64,000 bases of DNA from Azospirillum oryzae (GCF_008364795.1 NZ_VTTM01000002.1:898590-962589); one strand, 5' to 3'; shown: positions 7,094 through 16,876, counted from the first letter of the stretch. Translations and numbers: made by a program. Notes: generated by a model not told the origin, from the sequence alone.

Positions 7094-8167
7094 ATGAGCG
7101 ACACCGGTGAACTGAGCGAAGAGGAACGCCTTGCCGCCGAGTGGGCGGCATTGGCCGAGGACAGCGGCGATGTCGGCGACATGGGCGGCGGCGGTTCGAC
7201 GCGCGTCCTGAACCAGGACGAGATCGACAGCCTGCTGGGCTTCGACCAGGGTGGTGCCGGCGACGGCGACAACTCCGGCATCATGGCGCTGGTCAACTCG
7301 GCGCTGGTCAACTACGAACGCCTGCCCATGCTGGAGGTGGTCTTCGACCGCCTCGTCCGCATGATGTCGACGTCTCTGCGCAACTTCACCTCCGACAACG
7401 TCGAGGTCAGCCTCGACCAGATTTCCTCGGTCCGCTTCGGCGATTACCTAAACTCCATCCCGCTGCCGGCGATGCTGTCGGTCTTCAAGGCGGAGGAGTG
7501 GGACAATTACGGCCTGATGGTCGTCGATTCCGCCCTGATCTATTCCATCGTCGACGTGCTTCTGGGCGGCCGGCGCGGCACGGCGGCGATGCGCATCGAA
7601 GGCCGTCCCTACACCACCATCGAACGCAACCTCGTGGAACGCATGGTCCATGTGGTGCTGTCCGACCTGTCCGCCGCCTTCGATCCGCTGTCGCCCGTCA
7701 CCTTCCGCTTCGACCGGCTGGAGACCAACCCGCGCTTCGCCACCATCGCGCGGCCGGCCAACGCGGCGGTGCTGGTCAAGCTGCGCATCGACATGGAGGA
7801 TCGCGGCGGCCGGCTGGAGCTGATGATCCCCTATGCGACGCTGGAGCCGGTGCGTGAACTGCTGCTCCAGATGTTCATGGGCGAGAAGTTCGGCCGTGAC
7901 TCGATCTGGGAAACCCACCTGGCCTCGGAACTGATGGTGACGGACGTCGATCTGTCGGCCGTGCTGGACGAGGTGACGATGACCCTGCACGACGTGCTGA
8001 ACTGGCGCGTCGGCACCCGCATCCTGCTGAACGCCACCCCCGACGGCGCCATCGAGCTGCGCTGCGGCGACGTGTCGATGTTCCAGGGGCGGATGGGGCG
8101 CAAGGGCGGGCACATCGCCGTCCGCCTGGAAAAGGAACTGCCCAAGCAGGAGGTCATGAGGCTATGA
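7094..8167 (+). CDS. fliM: flagellar motor switch protein FliM
   Basis: A 357-residue C-ring switch protein that binds phospho-CheY. The CheY-binding motif (LNQDEIDSLLGF, residues 39-50) is normally at the very N-terminus; here it follows a 38-residue acidic and Gly-rich extension. The middle CheC-like domain (about 70-260; YERLPMLEVVFDRLVRMMSTSLRNF, PLPAMLSVFKAEEWDNYGLMVVDSALIYSIVDVLLGG) and the C-terminal SpoA domain (about 280-350, LNWRVGTRILLN...IELRCGDVSMFQGRMGRKGGHIAVRL) are intact. The stop overlaps the next start by ATGA, so the downstream genes are translationally coupled. Confidence 0.96.
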   Translation: MSDTGELSEEERLAAEWAALAEDSGDVGDMGGGGSTRVLNQDEIDSLLGFDQGGAGDGDNSGIMALVNSALVNYERLPMLEVVFDRLVRMMSTSLRNFTSDNVEVSLDQISSVRFGDYLNSIPLPAMLSVFKAEEWDNYGLMVVDSALIYSIVDVLLGGRRGTAAMRIEGRPYTTIERNLVERMVHVVLSDLSAAFDPLSPVTFRFDRLETNPRFATIARPANAAVLVKLRIDMEDRGGRLELMIPYATLEPVRELLLQMFMGEKFGRDSIWETHLASELMVTDVDLSAVLDEVTMTLHDVLNWRVGTRILLNATPDGAIELRCGDVSMFQGRMGRKGGHIAVRLEKELPKQEVMRL

Positions 8168-8817
8168 GTCCGCTGGTCTCCATCATCATCGACGTCGTGA
8201 TGGTCGGCCTGCTGGCCGCGACCATCGCCTATGCGATCATCCTGAACCGGCAGATCATCGCGCTGCGCGAGAGCCGCGGCGAGATGGCCGAACTGATCCA
8301 GGGCCTCAACGACGCGATGGCGCGGGCGGAGACCGGTGTCCGCACGTTGAAGAAGGCGGCCAGCGACACCGGCGAGGATCTCCAGCGCACCGTCAACAAG
8401 GCGCAGACCCTGCGCGACGAGCTGGAATTCATGATCGAGGCCGCCGACGCGCTGGCCAACCGGCTGGGCAACGTCGGCGACCGCGATGGCGGGCGTGATG
8501 CCGGCCGGCGCGACAGCGGGCGTGATGGTGGCCGCTCCACCGCGGTGGCTCCGGCACTGGCGTCGCGCGCCCCTGCCAAGGCGCCGCTGGTGGCGCCGCG
8601 CCCGGCCCTGCGCAGCCTGCCGGTCGAGGACGACCATGACCATGACGACCACGCCCCGCCGCCGGCGCGGCTGGACGCGCCGCCGCGCCGCGCCGTCGCC
8701 CGCGCCGAACCGCCGGCCGAGGCGCGCGACCCCATCACCCGGGATGGCGAGAGCCTGTCCAGGGCTGAACGTGAACTGCTGCAGGCGATCGAGAATGCCG
8801 GCAAGGGACTTGGATGA
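8164..8817 (+). CDS. DUF6468 flagellar-locus membrane protein
   Basis: A 217-residue protein with one N-terminal membrane helix (VSIIIDVVMVGLLAATIAYAIIL, about 4-26) followed by a helical domain (RQIIALRESRGEMAELIQGLNDAMARAETGVRTLKKAASD) matching what I know as DUF6468, a domain found next to fliM/fliL in Rhodospirillales. The second half is low-complexity: an Asp/Gly/Arg-rich stretch near 100-125, then Pro/Ala/Arg-rich sequence with DDHDHDDH. It overlaps fliM (ATGA) and the motE-like gene (ATGA). A role at the motor is likely from context but unproven. Confidence 0.75.
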   Translation: MSPLVSIIIDVVMVGLLAATIAYAIILNRQIIALRESRGEMAELIQGLNDAMARAETGVRTLKKAASDTGEDLQRTVNKAQTLRDELEFMIEAADALANRLGNVGDRDGGRDAGRRDSGRDGGRSTAVAPALASRAPAKAPLVAPRPALRSLPVEDDHDHDDHAPPPARLDAPPRRAVARAEPPAEARDPITRDGESLSRAERELLQAIENAGKGLG

Positions 8818-9797
8818 CCATGCGCACCAATGACGGCAAGCCCGCCCCGGCGGGCGGCGAACCCAAGGTCGTGATCCGCCCGGCCGGAGCCGCCCCGACC
8901 GGCGTCCGCACGTCGCCCACGCTCGCCGCCCAGCAGGCGCAATTGCCGGCGGTGCGTCCCGCAACCGGCAAGGTCCCGGCCAAGGCTTCGGCGAAGAAGG
9001 GCAAGGCCAAGGCGCGCAAGCCGGCGACGCCCCGCGTTCCGCTGACCGAGCGGCTGCGCGCCCGCGCGCGCAATTTCCGCTTCCGCCTGCTGCCGCTGAC
9101 CATCTTCGTGGCGGTGATGATGCTGGGGGTGCGCGTCGGCGACCTGTGGCGCCTCGCCACCCACGACGCCCGCCTGCCGGACTTCCCGGTCACGCTCGCC
9201 CAGGGACCGCAAAGCTCGACTCCGGCGACGCCGCCCACTCAGATGCCACCGGGTCAGCCGCCGTCCGCCACGACGAAGCCGGCCGGCAAGGACGCGCCGC
9301 CGGCGCCCGGCGGGGCGAGCGGCCCGGCGAATGCTCCTGCCGCCAACGCGCCGCTGGCGCCGCTCGGCCCCATCGACAACCAGGAACTTCTGCAGCATTT
9401 CGCCGAGCGCCGCGCCGAGATCGAGCGCCGCACCAAGGAGATGGAACAGCGCGAAGCCCTGCTGGCCGCCGCCGAGAAGCGGATCGAGCAGAAGGTGGCG
9501 GAGATGGAGAAGACCAAGTCCGACATCCAGAAGCTGATGGCCCAGGGTGACGAGAAGCAGTCGGCCCAGTTGGAAAGCTTGGTGAAAATCTACGAGACGA
9601 TGAAGCCGAAGGAAGCCGCCCGCATCTTCGAGGAACTCGACATGCCGGTGCTGCTGGGCGTCATCCAGAAGATGAAGGAACAGAAGACCGCCCCGATCCT
9701 GGCCGCCATGGATCCGGTGAAGGCCAAGGAGGTTACCTCGGCCCTGGTCGAACGCCGCGTGCCGCTGTCGGCGACGGTCACGGCGCCAGCGAAGTAA
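8814..9797 (+). CDS. MotE-like flagellar protein (MgtE-N type domain)
   Basis: A 327-residue protein. About 85 basic, Pro/Ala/Lys-rich cytoplasmic residues lead to one membrane helix (LLPLTIFVAVMMLGVRVGDLW, about 93-113), a Pro/Ala-rich linker, a coiled coil (EIERRTKEMEQREALLAAAEKRIEQKVAEM) and a C-terminal domain (LVKIYETMKPKEAARIFEELDMPVLLGVIQKMKEQKTAPILAAMDPVKAKEVTSAL) typical of MotE. In Sinorhizobium MotE is the periplasmic chaperone of the motility protein MotC. Start overlaps the preceding stop (ATGA). The N-terminal tail is much longer than in classical MotE. Confidence 0.8.
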   Translation: MTMRTNDGKPAPAGGEPKVVIRPAGAAPTGVRTSPTLAAQQAQLPAVRPATGKVPAKASAKKGKAKARKPATPRVPLTERLRARARNFRFRLLPLTIFVAVMMLGVRVGDLWRLATHDARLPDFPVTLAQGPQSSTPATPPTQMPPGQPPSATTKPAGKDAPPAPGGASGPANAPAANAPLAPLGPIDNQELLQHFAERRAEIERRTKEMEQREALLAAAEKRIEQKVAEMEKTKSDIQKLMAQGDEKQSAQLESLVKIYETMKPKEAARIFEELDMPVLLGVIQKMKEQKTAPILAAMDPVKAKEVTSALVERRVPLSATVTAPAK

Positions 9798-9798
9798 T

Positions 9799-9921
9799 TG
9801 CCCCCGCCCTAACCCTCCCCCGCTGGGCGGGGGAGGGGATAAGTGCTTGCGTGCGAAAGTACTTTCGGGAAGAGCGGCGGCAGTCCCTCCCCCACCCAGC
9901 GGGGGAGGATAGGTGGGGGGC
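9799..9921. repeat. GC-rich palindromic intergenic repeat, copy A
   Basis: Between the convergent motE-like and parC genes. It holds a G/C palindrome (CCCTCCCCCGCTGGGCGGGGGAGGGG) near 9812-9838 and a second palindromic arm (CCCTCCCCCACCCAGCGGGGGAGG) near 9884-9908, bridged by about 45 bases ending in GAGCGGCGGCAGT. The same architecture recurs near 20.6 and 58.6 kb. It would act as a bidirectional terminator-like stem in RNA. Confidence 0.85.
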
Positions 9922-9950
9922 TAACCTACCCACCCATCAACCACTCCCCC

Positions 9951-12176
9951 TCACATGAACCGGTTGTTCTTCGGGAAGCCGTTCGGCGGCATCTTGCCCT
10001 GGCCGGCGCGGTCGCCCATCCAGCCGGTCAGGTCGGTGACGTTGAAGTTGCGCTCGCCGTTCCTCCAGCTCAGGCCCTCGGCCAGCACGAAGGTCTTCAC
10101 GTCGGCGACGCTGGCGTCCTTGTACTTCTGAAGCTGGACGCCCTTGCCGCGGGTCATCACCGGCACCTGTTCCAGCGGGAAGACCAGCATCTTGCGGTTG
10201 TTGCCGATGATGGCGACGGTGTCGCCGGTCACCGGATGGCAGATGCGGGCGGACTTGCCGTCCTCCAGGTTCAGCACCTGCTTGCCGGCGCGGGTCTGGG
10301 CCAGCACCTCCGCCTCCTCGACGCGGAAGCCGCGGCCGTCCTCCGACACCACCAGCAGGGTGCGGCCGGGCTGGTGGCGGAACAGGTCGACGATGTCGAC
10401 GTCGTTGCCGAGGTCGATCATCAGCCGCACCGGCTCGCCGAAGCCGCGCCCGCGCGGCAGCTTGTCGACGCCGATGGTGAAGAACTTGCCGTTGCTGGCG
10501 AAGACCAGAAGCTTGTCGGTCGTCTCGCAACGCTCGATGAAGCCGCGCGAATCGCCGTCCTTGTACTTCACATCCTCCGCTTCGGCGTCGGTCAGATGGC
10601 CGCGCACCGTGCGGATCCAGCCCTTGGCGGAGCAGATGACGGTCACCGGCTCGCGCTCCACCAGCGCGTCCAGCGGCACCTCGATCACGGCGGGTGCATC
10701 GGCCACGTCGGTGCGCCGCTTGCCGAGCGCGCCGGTGCCGAACTTCTTCTTGATCTCGGCAACGCCGTCGGCGATCCGCTTCCAGCGCAGGGTTTCGTCG
10801 CCCAGCAGCTCCAGCAGGCCGTTCTTCTCCTTGGTCAGGGCCTCGTGCTCGCGCCGGATCTCCATCTCCTCCAGCTTGCGCAGGTTGCGCAGCCGCATGT
10901 TGAGGATGGCGTCGGCCTGCACGTCGGTCAGGGTGAAGGCGCGGATCAGCTCCTGCTTCGGCTCGTCCTCCTCGCGGATGATGCGGATGACCTCGTCCAG
11001 GTTCAGATACGCGGCGAGATAGCCGCCGAGGACCTCCAGCCGGTGGTCGATCTGTTTCAGCCGGTGGTTGGACCGGCGGACCAGCACCTCGTGCCGGTGG
11101 TCGAGGAAGGCCTGCAGCACCTCGCGCAGGTTCATCACCCGCGGCACATGATCGGCGCCCAGCACGTTCATGTTCATCGAGAAGCGGATTTCCAGGTCGG
11201 TCGCCTGGAACAGCGAGGCCATCAGCACCTCGGGATCCACGTTCCGGCTCTTGGGCACCAGCACGAGGCGGACGTCCTCGGCCGATTCGTCGCGGACGTC
11301 CTCCAGCAGGATCAGCTTCTTGGCCAGCAGCAGCTCGGCGATCTTCTCGACCAGCCGGGCCTTCTGCACCTGATAGGGCACTTCGGTGACGACGATCTGC
11401 CAGGTGCCCTGGCCCAGCTTCTCCACCTCCCAGCGGGCGCGCAGGCGGAAGGCGCCGCGGCCGGTGCGATAGGCTTCGATGACGTTCTGCCGCGACTCGA
11501 CCAGCACGCCGCCGGTCGGGAAATCGGGGCCGGGCATGAAGTTGACCAGCGTCTCGATCGAGGCGTCGCGGTGCTTGATCAGGTGGCGCAATGCGTCGCA
11601 GATCTCGCCGACATTGTGCGGCGGGATGTTGGTGGCCATGCCGACGGCGATGCCGCTCGACCCGTTGGCCAGCAGGTTGGGGAAGTTGGCGGGCAGCACC
11701 GCCGGCTCTTCGCCGTCGCCGTCATAGGTCGGGCGGAAATCGACCGCGTCCTCGTCGATGCCCTCCAGCAGGGCCTTGGCGACCTCGGTCAGGCGGGCTT
11801 CGGTGTACCGCATCGCCGCGGCGTTATCGCCGTCGATGTTGCCGAAATTGCCCTGGCCGTCGACCAGCGGGTAGCGGACGGAGAAGTCCTGCGCCAGCCG
11901 CACCAGCGCGTCGTAGACGGAGGTGTCGCCGTGCGGATGGAACTTACCGATCACGTCGCCGACGACGCGGGCCGACTTCTTGGGCGGCGTCGTCGGTTCC
12001 AGCCGGAGCTGGCTCATGGCGAACAGCAGCCGCCTGTGCACCGGCTTCAGCCCGTCGCGCACGTCGGGCAGCGAGCGGGACATGATGGTGGACAGCGCGT
12101 AGCTGAGATACCGCTCGCCGAGCGCGTCGGCCAGCGGCTTTTCCAGAATCTCGGAGGCAGGGTTTTGCGGCTTCAT
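9951..12176 (-). CDS. parC: DNA topoisomerase IV subunit A
   Basis: A 741-residue type IIA topoisomerase subunit that decatenates daughter chromosomes with ParE. The breakage-reunion domain starts with [37 protein letters not shown]; the catalytic Tyr is residue 124 in [10 protein letters not shown]. The quinolone-determining region ([22 protein letters not shown]) has Thr85 and Asp89 at the positions of E. coli Ser80 and Glu84. The C-terminal beta-propeller is present but short, and no GyrA box (QRRGGKG) is seen, which argues for ParC over GyrA. It is 20 bases downstream of recO. Confidence 0.95.
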   Translation of the reverse strand: MKPQNPASEILEKPLADALGERYLSYALSTIMSRSLPDVRDGLKPVHRRLLFAMSQLRLEPTTPPKKSARVVGDVIGKFHPHGDTSVYDALVRLAQDFSVRYPLVDGQGNFGNIDGDNAAAMRYTEARLTEVAKALLEGIDEDAVDFRPTYDGDGEEPAVLPANFPNLLANGSSGIAVGMATNIPPHNVGEICDALRHLIKHRDASIETLVNFMPGPDFPTGGVLVESRQNVIEAYRTGRGAFRLRARWEVEKLGQGTWQIVVTEVPYQVQKARLVEKIAELLLAKKLILLEDVRDESAEDVRLVLVPKSRNVDPEVLMASLFQATDLEIRFSMNMNVLGADHVPRVMNLREVLQAFLDHRHEVLVRRSNHRLKQIDHRLEVLGGYLAAYLNLDEVIRIIREEDEPKQELIRAFTLTDVQADAILNMRLRNLRKLEEMEIRREHEALTKEKNGLLELLGDETLRWKRIADGVAEIKKKFGTGALGKRRTDVADAPAVIEVPLDALVEREPVTVICSAKGWIRTVRGHLTDAEAEDVKYKDGDSRGFIERCETTDKLLVFASNGKFFTIGVDKLPRGRGFGEPVRLMIDLGNDVDIVDLFRHQPGRTLLVVSEDGRGFRVEEAEVLAQTRAGKQVLNLEDGKSARICHPVTGDTVAIIGNNRKMLVFPLEQVPVMTRGKGVQLQKYKDASVADVKTFVLAEGLSWRNGERNFNVTDLTGWMGDRAGQGKMPPNGFPKNNRFM

Positions 12177-12196
12177 GATGATGGGGTCTAGCAGTT

Positions 12197-12919
12197 TCAG
12201 GCGGAGCGCGCTACCGCGTTCGCGTAACGTTCTCTCAAGCGCTCACGCGCGGGCGGCAGCGGCCCGTTCAGCACGTGGCGTTCCAGGAAATGCGCGGTCA
12301 GCCGCAGCCCGTCGGAGACGGCAGACGGTCCGCCGCCGCCGCGCCCGGCGAGGAAATCCGGCAGGGGAAGCAACCGGTCGCGATAGGGCTCCCCCACCGA
12401 CGCGGTCACCGCGCGGCCGGTGCGCGGGCTGACATAGGCGAGATAGTCGTTGGCACCCGACACCGCGCAGCGGTCGAGGTCGAGGCCGAATCCAAGCTCC
12501 GCCAGCAACCCGATCTCCCACCGAACATAGCTCTCGGCCCAGGCCGGGTTGTCGAGCAGGTCGAACAGGGCGAGCAGCCCGTCGAACAGGGCAGGGTGAG
12601 CCTCCCGCTCCGGCAGGGCGGCCTCCACCAGCGCACAGGCGCTGATCAGCGCGGCCAGAGCCTGCGCGTCGTCGAAGAAGTTGGCGGCATAACCCTTCAC
12701 CGACTCCAGCGTGAAATGGCCGAGATGCTCCGGCAGCCGTCCGCGCCAGCGGGCGTGGACCAGCGTGCCCGGTTCCAGCGTGCCGCGTTGGCGCGTCGAC
12801 CGGCCGCCCATCACCATGCCGGCATGGCGGCCGTGCTCGCGCGTCAGCAGGGTCGCGACGGCGGACCCTTCCCCCTGGGGGCGGGTGGATAGAACGATTC
12901 CCTGATCGGACCAATCCAT
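12197..12919 (-). CDS. recO: DNA repair protein RecO
   Basis: A 240-residue recombination mediator. The N-terminal OB fold is clear ([37 protein letters not shown]), with the central helical domain ([25 protein letters not shown]) and the C-terminal [22 protein letters not shown]. RecO loads RecA with RecF and RecR. It is followed by parC on the same strand and divergent from the PAS/GGDEF/EAL gene, whose earliest possible start is only two bases away. Confidence 0.94.
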   Translation of the reverse strand: MDWSDQGIVLSTRPQGEGSAVATLLTREHGRHAGMVMGGRSTRQRGTLEPGTLVHARWRGRLPEHLGHFTLESVKGYAANFFDDAQALAALISACALVEAALPEREAHPALFDGLLALFDLLDNPAWAESYVRWEIGLLAELGFGLDLDRCAVSGANDYLAYVSPRTGRAVTASVGEPYRDRLLPLPDFLAGRGGGGPSAVSDGLRLTAHFLERHVLNGPLPPARERLRERYANAVARSA

Positions 12920-12921
12920 CG

Positions 12922-15642
12922 GTGCCGGCTTCGGATGATGTGGCGAGCTATCCTAATATAGGAAAAAATTTCGCAGAAGGAACCCTCGGCAATCGGGATA
13001 ACCGACCTGCGACAAGCATTTATGGTTTCTTCACCAAAACACCCCTACAATCGGAGGCTCAACGGTGGGAGGCCCCACCAATCGCTGACCGCCGACGGGT
13101 CCGACGAGGGGTCTTGAACACCAACATCGACCGATATCTGCTGGCGGAAAAGGCCGGAACCGAAGGCGTCTGGGATTGGGACCTGCGTAGCGACACGCTG
13201 TACCTCTCCCCCCGCTTCAAGGAGTTCCTCGGGCTGCCGCCGGGCGATTCAAGCCGCGAATCCAACCGGCCGAACGACTGGCTGTCGCTGGTCCACCCGG
13301 AAGATGTCGACTGGCTGCATGCGTCCTTCGAGGCGCAGATGGTTGGTCTGTCCGTCCCCTTCCAGATCGAACACCGCGTCCGCCGTGCCGATTCCGCCGC
13401 CGCGGCGAAGCCGCACTGGCGCTGGCTGGTCTGTCGCGGCATGGCGGTGATGGACGATTCGGGGGAGCCGATCCGGCTGGTGGGATCGGTCGCCGACATC
13501 ACCGACCGCAAGCATGCCGAAAAGGAACTGCGCCGCAGCGAGGAACGCTATGCGCTCGCCGCCGCGGCCAGCAACGACGGGCTCTATGACTGGGATCTGG
13601 TCACCGACCGCGTTTATTTCTCGCCGCGCTGGGCGTCGCTGCTCGGGCTGTCGCCGGCCAAACTGACCGACAATCCGCGGGAATGGCTGGGCCGCATCCT
13701 TCCGGCCGACCGGGCGATCCTGACCGACGCGATGGCCGCGCTCGGCGGGGCAGGGGCCGAACCGGAAGCGGCTTTCCAGGTCGAATACCGCATGCGCAAC
13801 GCCGCCGGGGCGATCCGCTGGATGGCCTGCCGCGGCATCGCGGTGCTGGACGCCGACGGCAAGCCGACCCGGTTGGTCGGCAGCCAGGCCGACGTGACCG
13901 ACCGCAAGACGGCCGAACAGCGCCTGCGCCAGAGCGAGGAGCGCTATGCCCTCGCCGCCGCCGGGGCCGCCGACGGGCTGTGGGACTGGCACATCGACAG
14001 CGGCGAGGTCTATTACTCGCCGCGCTGGAAGGCGATGCTGGGCTTCGATGACGCGGAGATCGCCGGCTCCATCGAAGAATGGTTCCAGCGGGTCACCCCC
14101 GGTGACCTGGACGGGCTGCGCACCGCGATCAACCTGCACCTGACCGGCGAGCGACCGCACCTCCAGCATGAATTCCGCATCCGCGACAAGGCCGGTCAGG
14201 AGATGTGGATGCTGGTGCGCGGGCTGGCGGTGCGCAACGATAGCGGCTGCGCCGTCCGGATGGCCGGCTCGATGACCGACATCACCGCGCGCAAGAAGGC
14301 CGAACAGCAGATCCTGTTCGACGCCGTCCACGACAGCATGACCGGCCTGCCCAACCGCACGCTTCTGCTGGACCGCATCGGGCAGGCGCTGGACCGCAAC
14401 CGGCGCGCCGGAGCCCGGCCCTTCGCCACCATCATCATCGACCTGGACCGCTTCAAGGCGATCAACGACGCGCTCGGCACCAGCGCCGGCGACCGCGTGC
14501 TGCGCATCATCGCCAGACGTCTCGACGCCAGCCGCCGCGTCGGCGACACGCTGGCCCGCCTGTCGGCCGACGAGTTCGCGGTGCTGGTGGACGAACTGGA
14601 CGATGCCGGCGACGCGCTGGAGGCGGCGGAGCGCATGGCCCGCTCCATTTCACGGCCGGTCACGTTGGAGGAGGGGCGCGACATCGTGTTGACCGCCTCG
14701 ATCGGCGTGGCGCTGAGCCAGACCGGCTACGACCGGGCGGAGGACATGCTGCGCGACGCCAGCCTCGCCATGTACCGTGCCAAGAGCGGCGGGCGGGCGC
14801 GCATCGACGTGTTCGACGCCAACCTGCGCCGGCAGGCGATGGCCGCCATGCGGATGGAGGCCGACCTGCGTGCAGGGCTGGAGCAGGGGCAGCTCTGCCT
14901 GCATTACCAGCCCATCGTCCTGCTGGAGACTGGCGGCATCGCCGGCTTCGAGGCGCTGATGCGCTGGAACCACCCCGACCGCGGTCTGGTTTCTCCCGCC
15001 GAGTTCATTCCGCTGGCCGAGGAGACCGGCCTGATCGCGCCGATGGGCCGTTGGGCGCTGGGCGAGGCGGTGCGGCAACTGGCGGCGTGGCAGGCGCGAT
15101 TCCCCCGCGCCACCCCGCTGTTCATGAGCGTCAACGTCTCCACCCGCCAGTTCCGTGACGACGACATCGTCGGCGCGGTGCGCGACCTGCTGGACGCCGT
15201 ACCGATCCCGCCCTCCAGCCTGAAGCTGGAGCTGACCGAAAGCCTGCTGGTCCAGGATCCGGACGAATGCCGGATGCTGATGCAGAGCCTGCGCGACATG
15301 GACGTGCGCCTGTCGATCGACGATTTCGGCACCGGCTACTCCTCGCTCGCCTACCTGCACAAGCTGCCGGTGGACGTGCTGAAGATCGACCGCAGCTTCG
15401 TCCGTGCGGTGTCGACGGGGGAGGGCAATGCCGCCATCGTCCAGGTCATCGCCGGCCTTGCCACCATTTTGCGGCTGGACTGCGTGGCGGAAGGGGTGGA
15501 AACGGCGGACGAAGCGGTGTATCTGCGCGGTCTGTGCCAATACGCCCAAGGCTATCATTTCGCCCGTCCGGCCTTGCCGGAGGCGATCGAGCGGCTGCTG
15601 GCCGCCGAGGACGAGCACATTGCCCTGCCAGCACCGGCCTGA
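12922..15642 (+). CDS. PAS-PAS-PAS-GGDEF-EAL cyclic-di-GMP protein
   Basis: A sensor protein of about 840-906 residues. Three similar PAS/PAC units occupy roughly 70-200, 205-335 and 335-465, each ending in an ADITDRK-type PAC motif (VADITDRK, QADVTDRK, MTDITARK). A GGDEF domain follows, but its active-site motif reads LSADEF (around 548-553), so cyclase activity is probably lost. The EAL domain is intact: EAL at 677-679, NVSTRQF, LTESLL, DDFGTGYSS, LKIDRSF and AEGVET. It should be a PAS-controlled c-di-GMP phosphodiesterase. The listed GTG start lies in an AT-rich promoter-like stretch; a TTG at 13114, just before the first PAS, is an alternative and the start is uncertain. Confidence 0.9.
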   Translation: MPASDDVASYPNIGKNFAEGTLGNRDNRPATSIYGFFTKTPLQSEAQRWEAPPIADRRRVRRGVLNTNIDRYLLAEKAGTEGVWDWDLRSDTLYLSPRFKEFLGLPPGDSSRESNRPNDWLSLVHPEDVDWLHASFEAQMVGLSVPFQIEHRVRRADSAAAAKPHWRWLVCRGMAVMDDSGEPIRLVGSVADITDRKHAEKELRRSEERYALAAAASNDGLYDWDLVTDRVYFSPRWASLLGLSPAKLTDNPREWLGRILPADRAILTDAMAALGGAGAEPEAAFQVEYRMRNAAGAIRWMACRGIAVLDADGKPTRLVGSQADVTDRKTAEQRLRQSEERYALAAAGAADGLWDWHIDSGEVYYSPRWKAMLGFDDAEIAGSIEEWFQRVTPGDLDGLRTAINLHLTGERPHLQHEFRIRDKAGQEMWMLVRGLAVRNDSGCAVRMAGSMTDITARKKAEQQILFDAVHDSMTGLPNRTLLLDRIGQALDRNRRAGARPFATIIIDLDRFKAINDALGTSAGDRVLRIIARRLDASRRVGDTLARLSADEFAVLVDELDDAGDALEAAERMARSISRPVTLEEGRDIVLTASIGVALSQTGYDRAEDMLRDASLAMYRAKSGGRARIDVFDANLRRQAMAAMRMEADLRAGLEQGQLCLHYQPIVLLETGGIAGFEALMRWNHPDRGLVSPAEFIPLAEETGLIAPMGRWALGEAVRQLAAWQARFPRATPLFMSVNVSTRQFRDDDIVGAVRDLLDAVPIPPSSLKLELTESLLVQDPDECRMLMQSLRDMDVRLSIDDFGTGYSSLAYLHKLPVDVLKIDRSFVRAVSTGEGNAAIVQVIAGLATILRLDCVAEGVETADEAVYLRGLCQYAQGYHFARPALPEAIERLLAAEDEHIALPAPA

Positions 15643-15678
15643 AGCCGCTGCGAGCCGTCGTTTTTTGGAGTTTGCCTG

Positions 15679-16062
15679 ATGTCCGAGCGCAACTGCGGTG
15701 AATGCACCCTCTGCTGCAAGCTGATGGGCGTGCCCGAGTTGAAGAAGCCCGCCGCCAAATGGTGCGCGTCCTGCGATCAGGGCAAGGGCTGCTCGATCTA
15801 CGAGGAGCGGCCGCAATCCTGCCGGAACTTCCAGTGCTTCTGGCTGATGGACGAGAATTTCCCCGACGAGTTCCGCCCCGACCGCATCCACGCGCTGGCC
15901 GCCTTCAACGACGTGAAGGACAGCTGCGTCCTGCATGTCGATCCCGCCAAGCCGCGCGCCATGGGCAGCCCGGAGGTGCAGGCGCTGACCGACGCGCTGC
16001 TGAAGGTCTATTCCAAGGTGTTCTTCCTGTGCGGCAAGGAAAGCGCGATGATGCAGCGCTGA
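15679..16062 (+). CDS. YkgJ-family cysteine cluster protein
   Basis: A 127-residue protein beginning MSERNCGECTLCCKLMGVPEL with the CxxCxxCC cluster, then WCASCDQGKGCSIYEERPQSCRNFQC. This is the signature of the YkgJ/UPF0153 zinc- or iron-chelating family of unknown function. TTGGAG precedes the ATG. It lies 36 bases after the EAL gene on the same strand and converges on an SGNH hydrolase gene. Confidence 0.85.
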   Translation: MSERNCGECTLCCKLMGVPELKKPAAKWCASCDQGKGCSIYEERPQSCRNFQCFWLMDENFPDEFRPDRIHALAAFNDVKDSCVLHVDPAKPRAMGSPEVQALTDALLKVYSKVFFLCGKESAMMQR

Positions 16063-16067
16063 GGGTG

Positions 16068-16087
16068 CGGGGCGCAGTGACGCCCCG
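16068..16087. terminator. stem-loop between convergent genes
   Basis: A perfect 7-bp stem (CGGGGCG at 16068-16074, CGCCCCG at 16081-16087) sits between the YkgJ-like gene ending at 16062 and the leftward SGNH gene ending at 16094. No strong T run is present. Confidence 0.35.
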
Positions 16088-16093
16088 GTTCCT

Positions 16094-16876
16094 TCACCGC
16101 CGAAGCCCGCTGTTGTGGATGCTCACCGCATCCTCGATGCCGACCGCCAGCATGCGGGCGACACAGTCGTAGCCGACGTCGTTCTGGTGGACGCCGTCCG
16201 GTCCGATCAGGTCGGCCATGGTCATCCCGCGGGTTTCCACCAGCGTCCGCATCACGTCGAAGCGGCGGAACAGGCCGATATGCTGGTCGGTGGCGATCCC
16301 GGCGATGCGGGATAGCATCGGGACGACCCCGGTCTTTTCCAGCATCTTCGGGGCGTATTGCAGGTCCATCAGCACCACGTCGATCCCGGCGCCGCGCAGC
16401 CGCTCCACCCCCCGGCGGACCGAACGCTCGCTCAAGGTCTGGTCGCCGTCGCGCAGGACCGTGTTGGCGCCGACCTGCCAGATCACAAGATCGGGCCTGG
16501 CGTCCAACGCGTCGGCCGCGATCCGCTTTTCGGTCTGGTCGTCGGTCTCGCCGTTGATGCCGCGGTTCAGCACCGCGATGTCGGCGCTGCGGAACCGCTC
16601 GCCCAGGTAATGGGCGAGGCGGGCCGGATAGGCCTTGTCCGGCGAACTCGCCCCCGCTCCGGCGGTGGAGGAGGAGCCGATGGCGACGATCCGGATCGGC
16701 GCGCCCGCCGCGATGCGCTGGGACAACTGAGGCAGGGGAACCGACAGTGCCGAGGCACCGCGCGGCAACTGGCAGCGTGCGGCGGCGGTGGGATCGGCGG
16801 CCAGGGCTGGGACGGAAACGGCCAGGGCGGCGATCAGCGACAGGACGCGGACGGCGGACGACAGGACAGAACTCAA
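16094..16876 (-). CDS. exported SGNH/GDSL hydrolase
   Basis: A 260-residue extracytoplasmic esterase-like protein. The TTG at 16876 is chosen because it overlaps the preceding stop (TTGA), has GGAG seven bases upstream, and places a signal peptide (VLSLIAALAVSVPALA) at the N-terminus; the longer ATG frame starts inside the upstream gene. Block I is AIGSSSTAG with nucleophile Ser69 in the GDS position. The block V dyad is DGVHQND with Asp227 and His230, and the block III Asn is in QVGANT. It is the last gene of the OpgC-SGNH-SGNH operon and likely transfers or removes acyl groups on a cell-surface glycan. Confidence 0.8.
   Translation of the reverse strand: MSSVLSSAVRVLSLIAALAVSVPALAADPTAAARCQLPRGASALSVPLPQLSQRIAAGAPIRIVAIGSSSTAGAGASSPDKAYPARLAHYLGERFRSADIAVLNRGINGETDDQTEKRIAADALDARPDLVIWQVGANTVLRDGDQTLSERSVRRGVERLRGAGIDVVLMDLQYAPKMLEKTGVVPMLSRIAGIATDQHIGLFRRFDVMRTLVETRGMTMADLIGPDGVHQNDVGYDCVARMLAVGIEDAVSIHNSGLRR

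Noticed and set aside
9843-12191. 782-residue plus-strand frame opposite parC
   Set aside because: Antisense shadow, His/Leu/Gln-rich, with no domain; parC on the other strand is certain.
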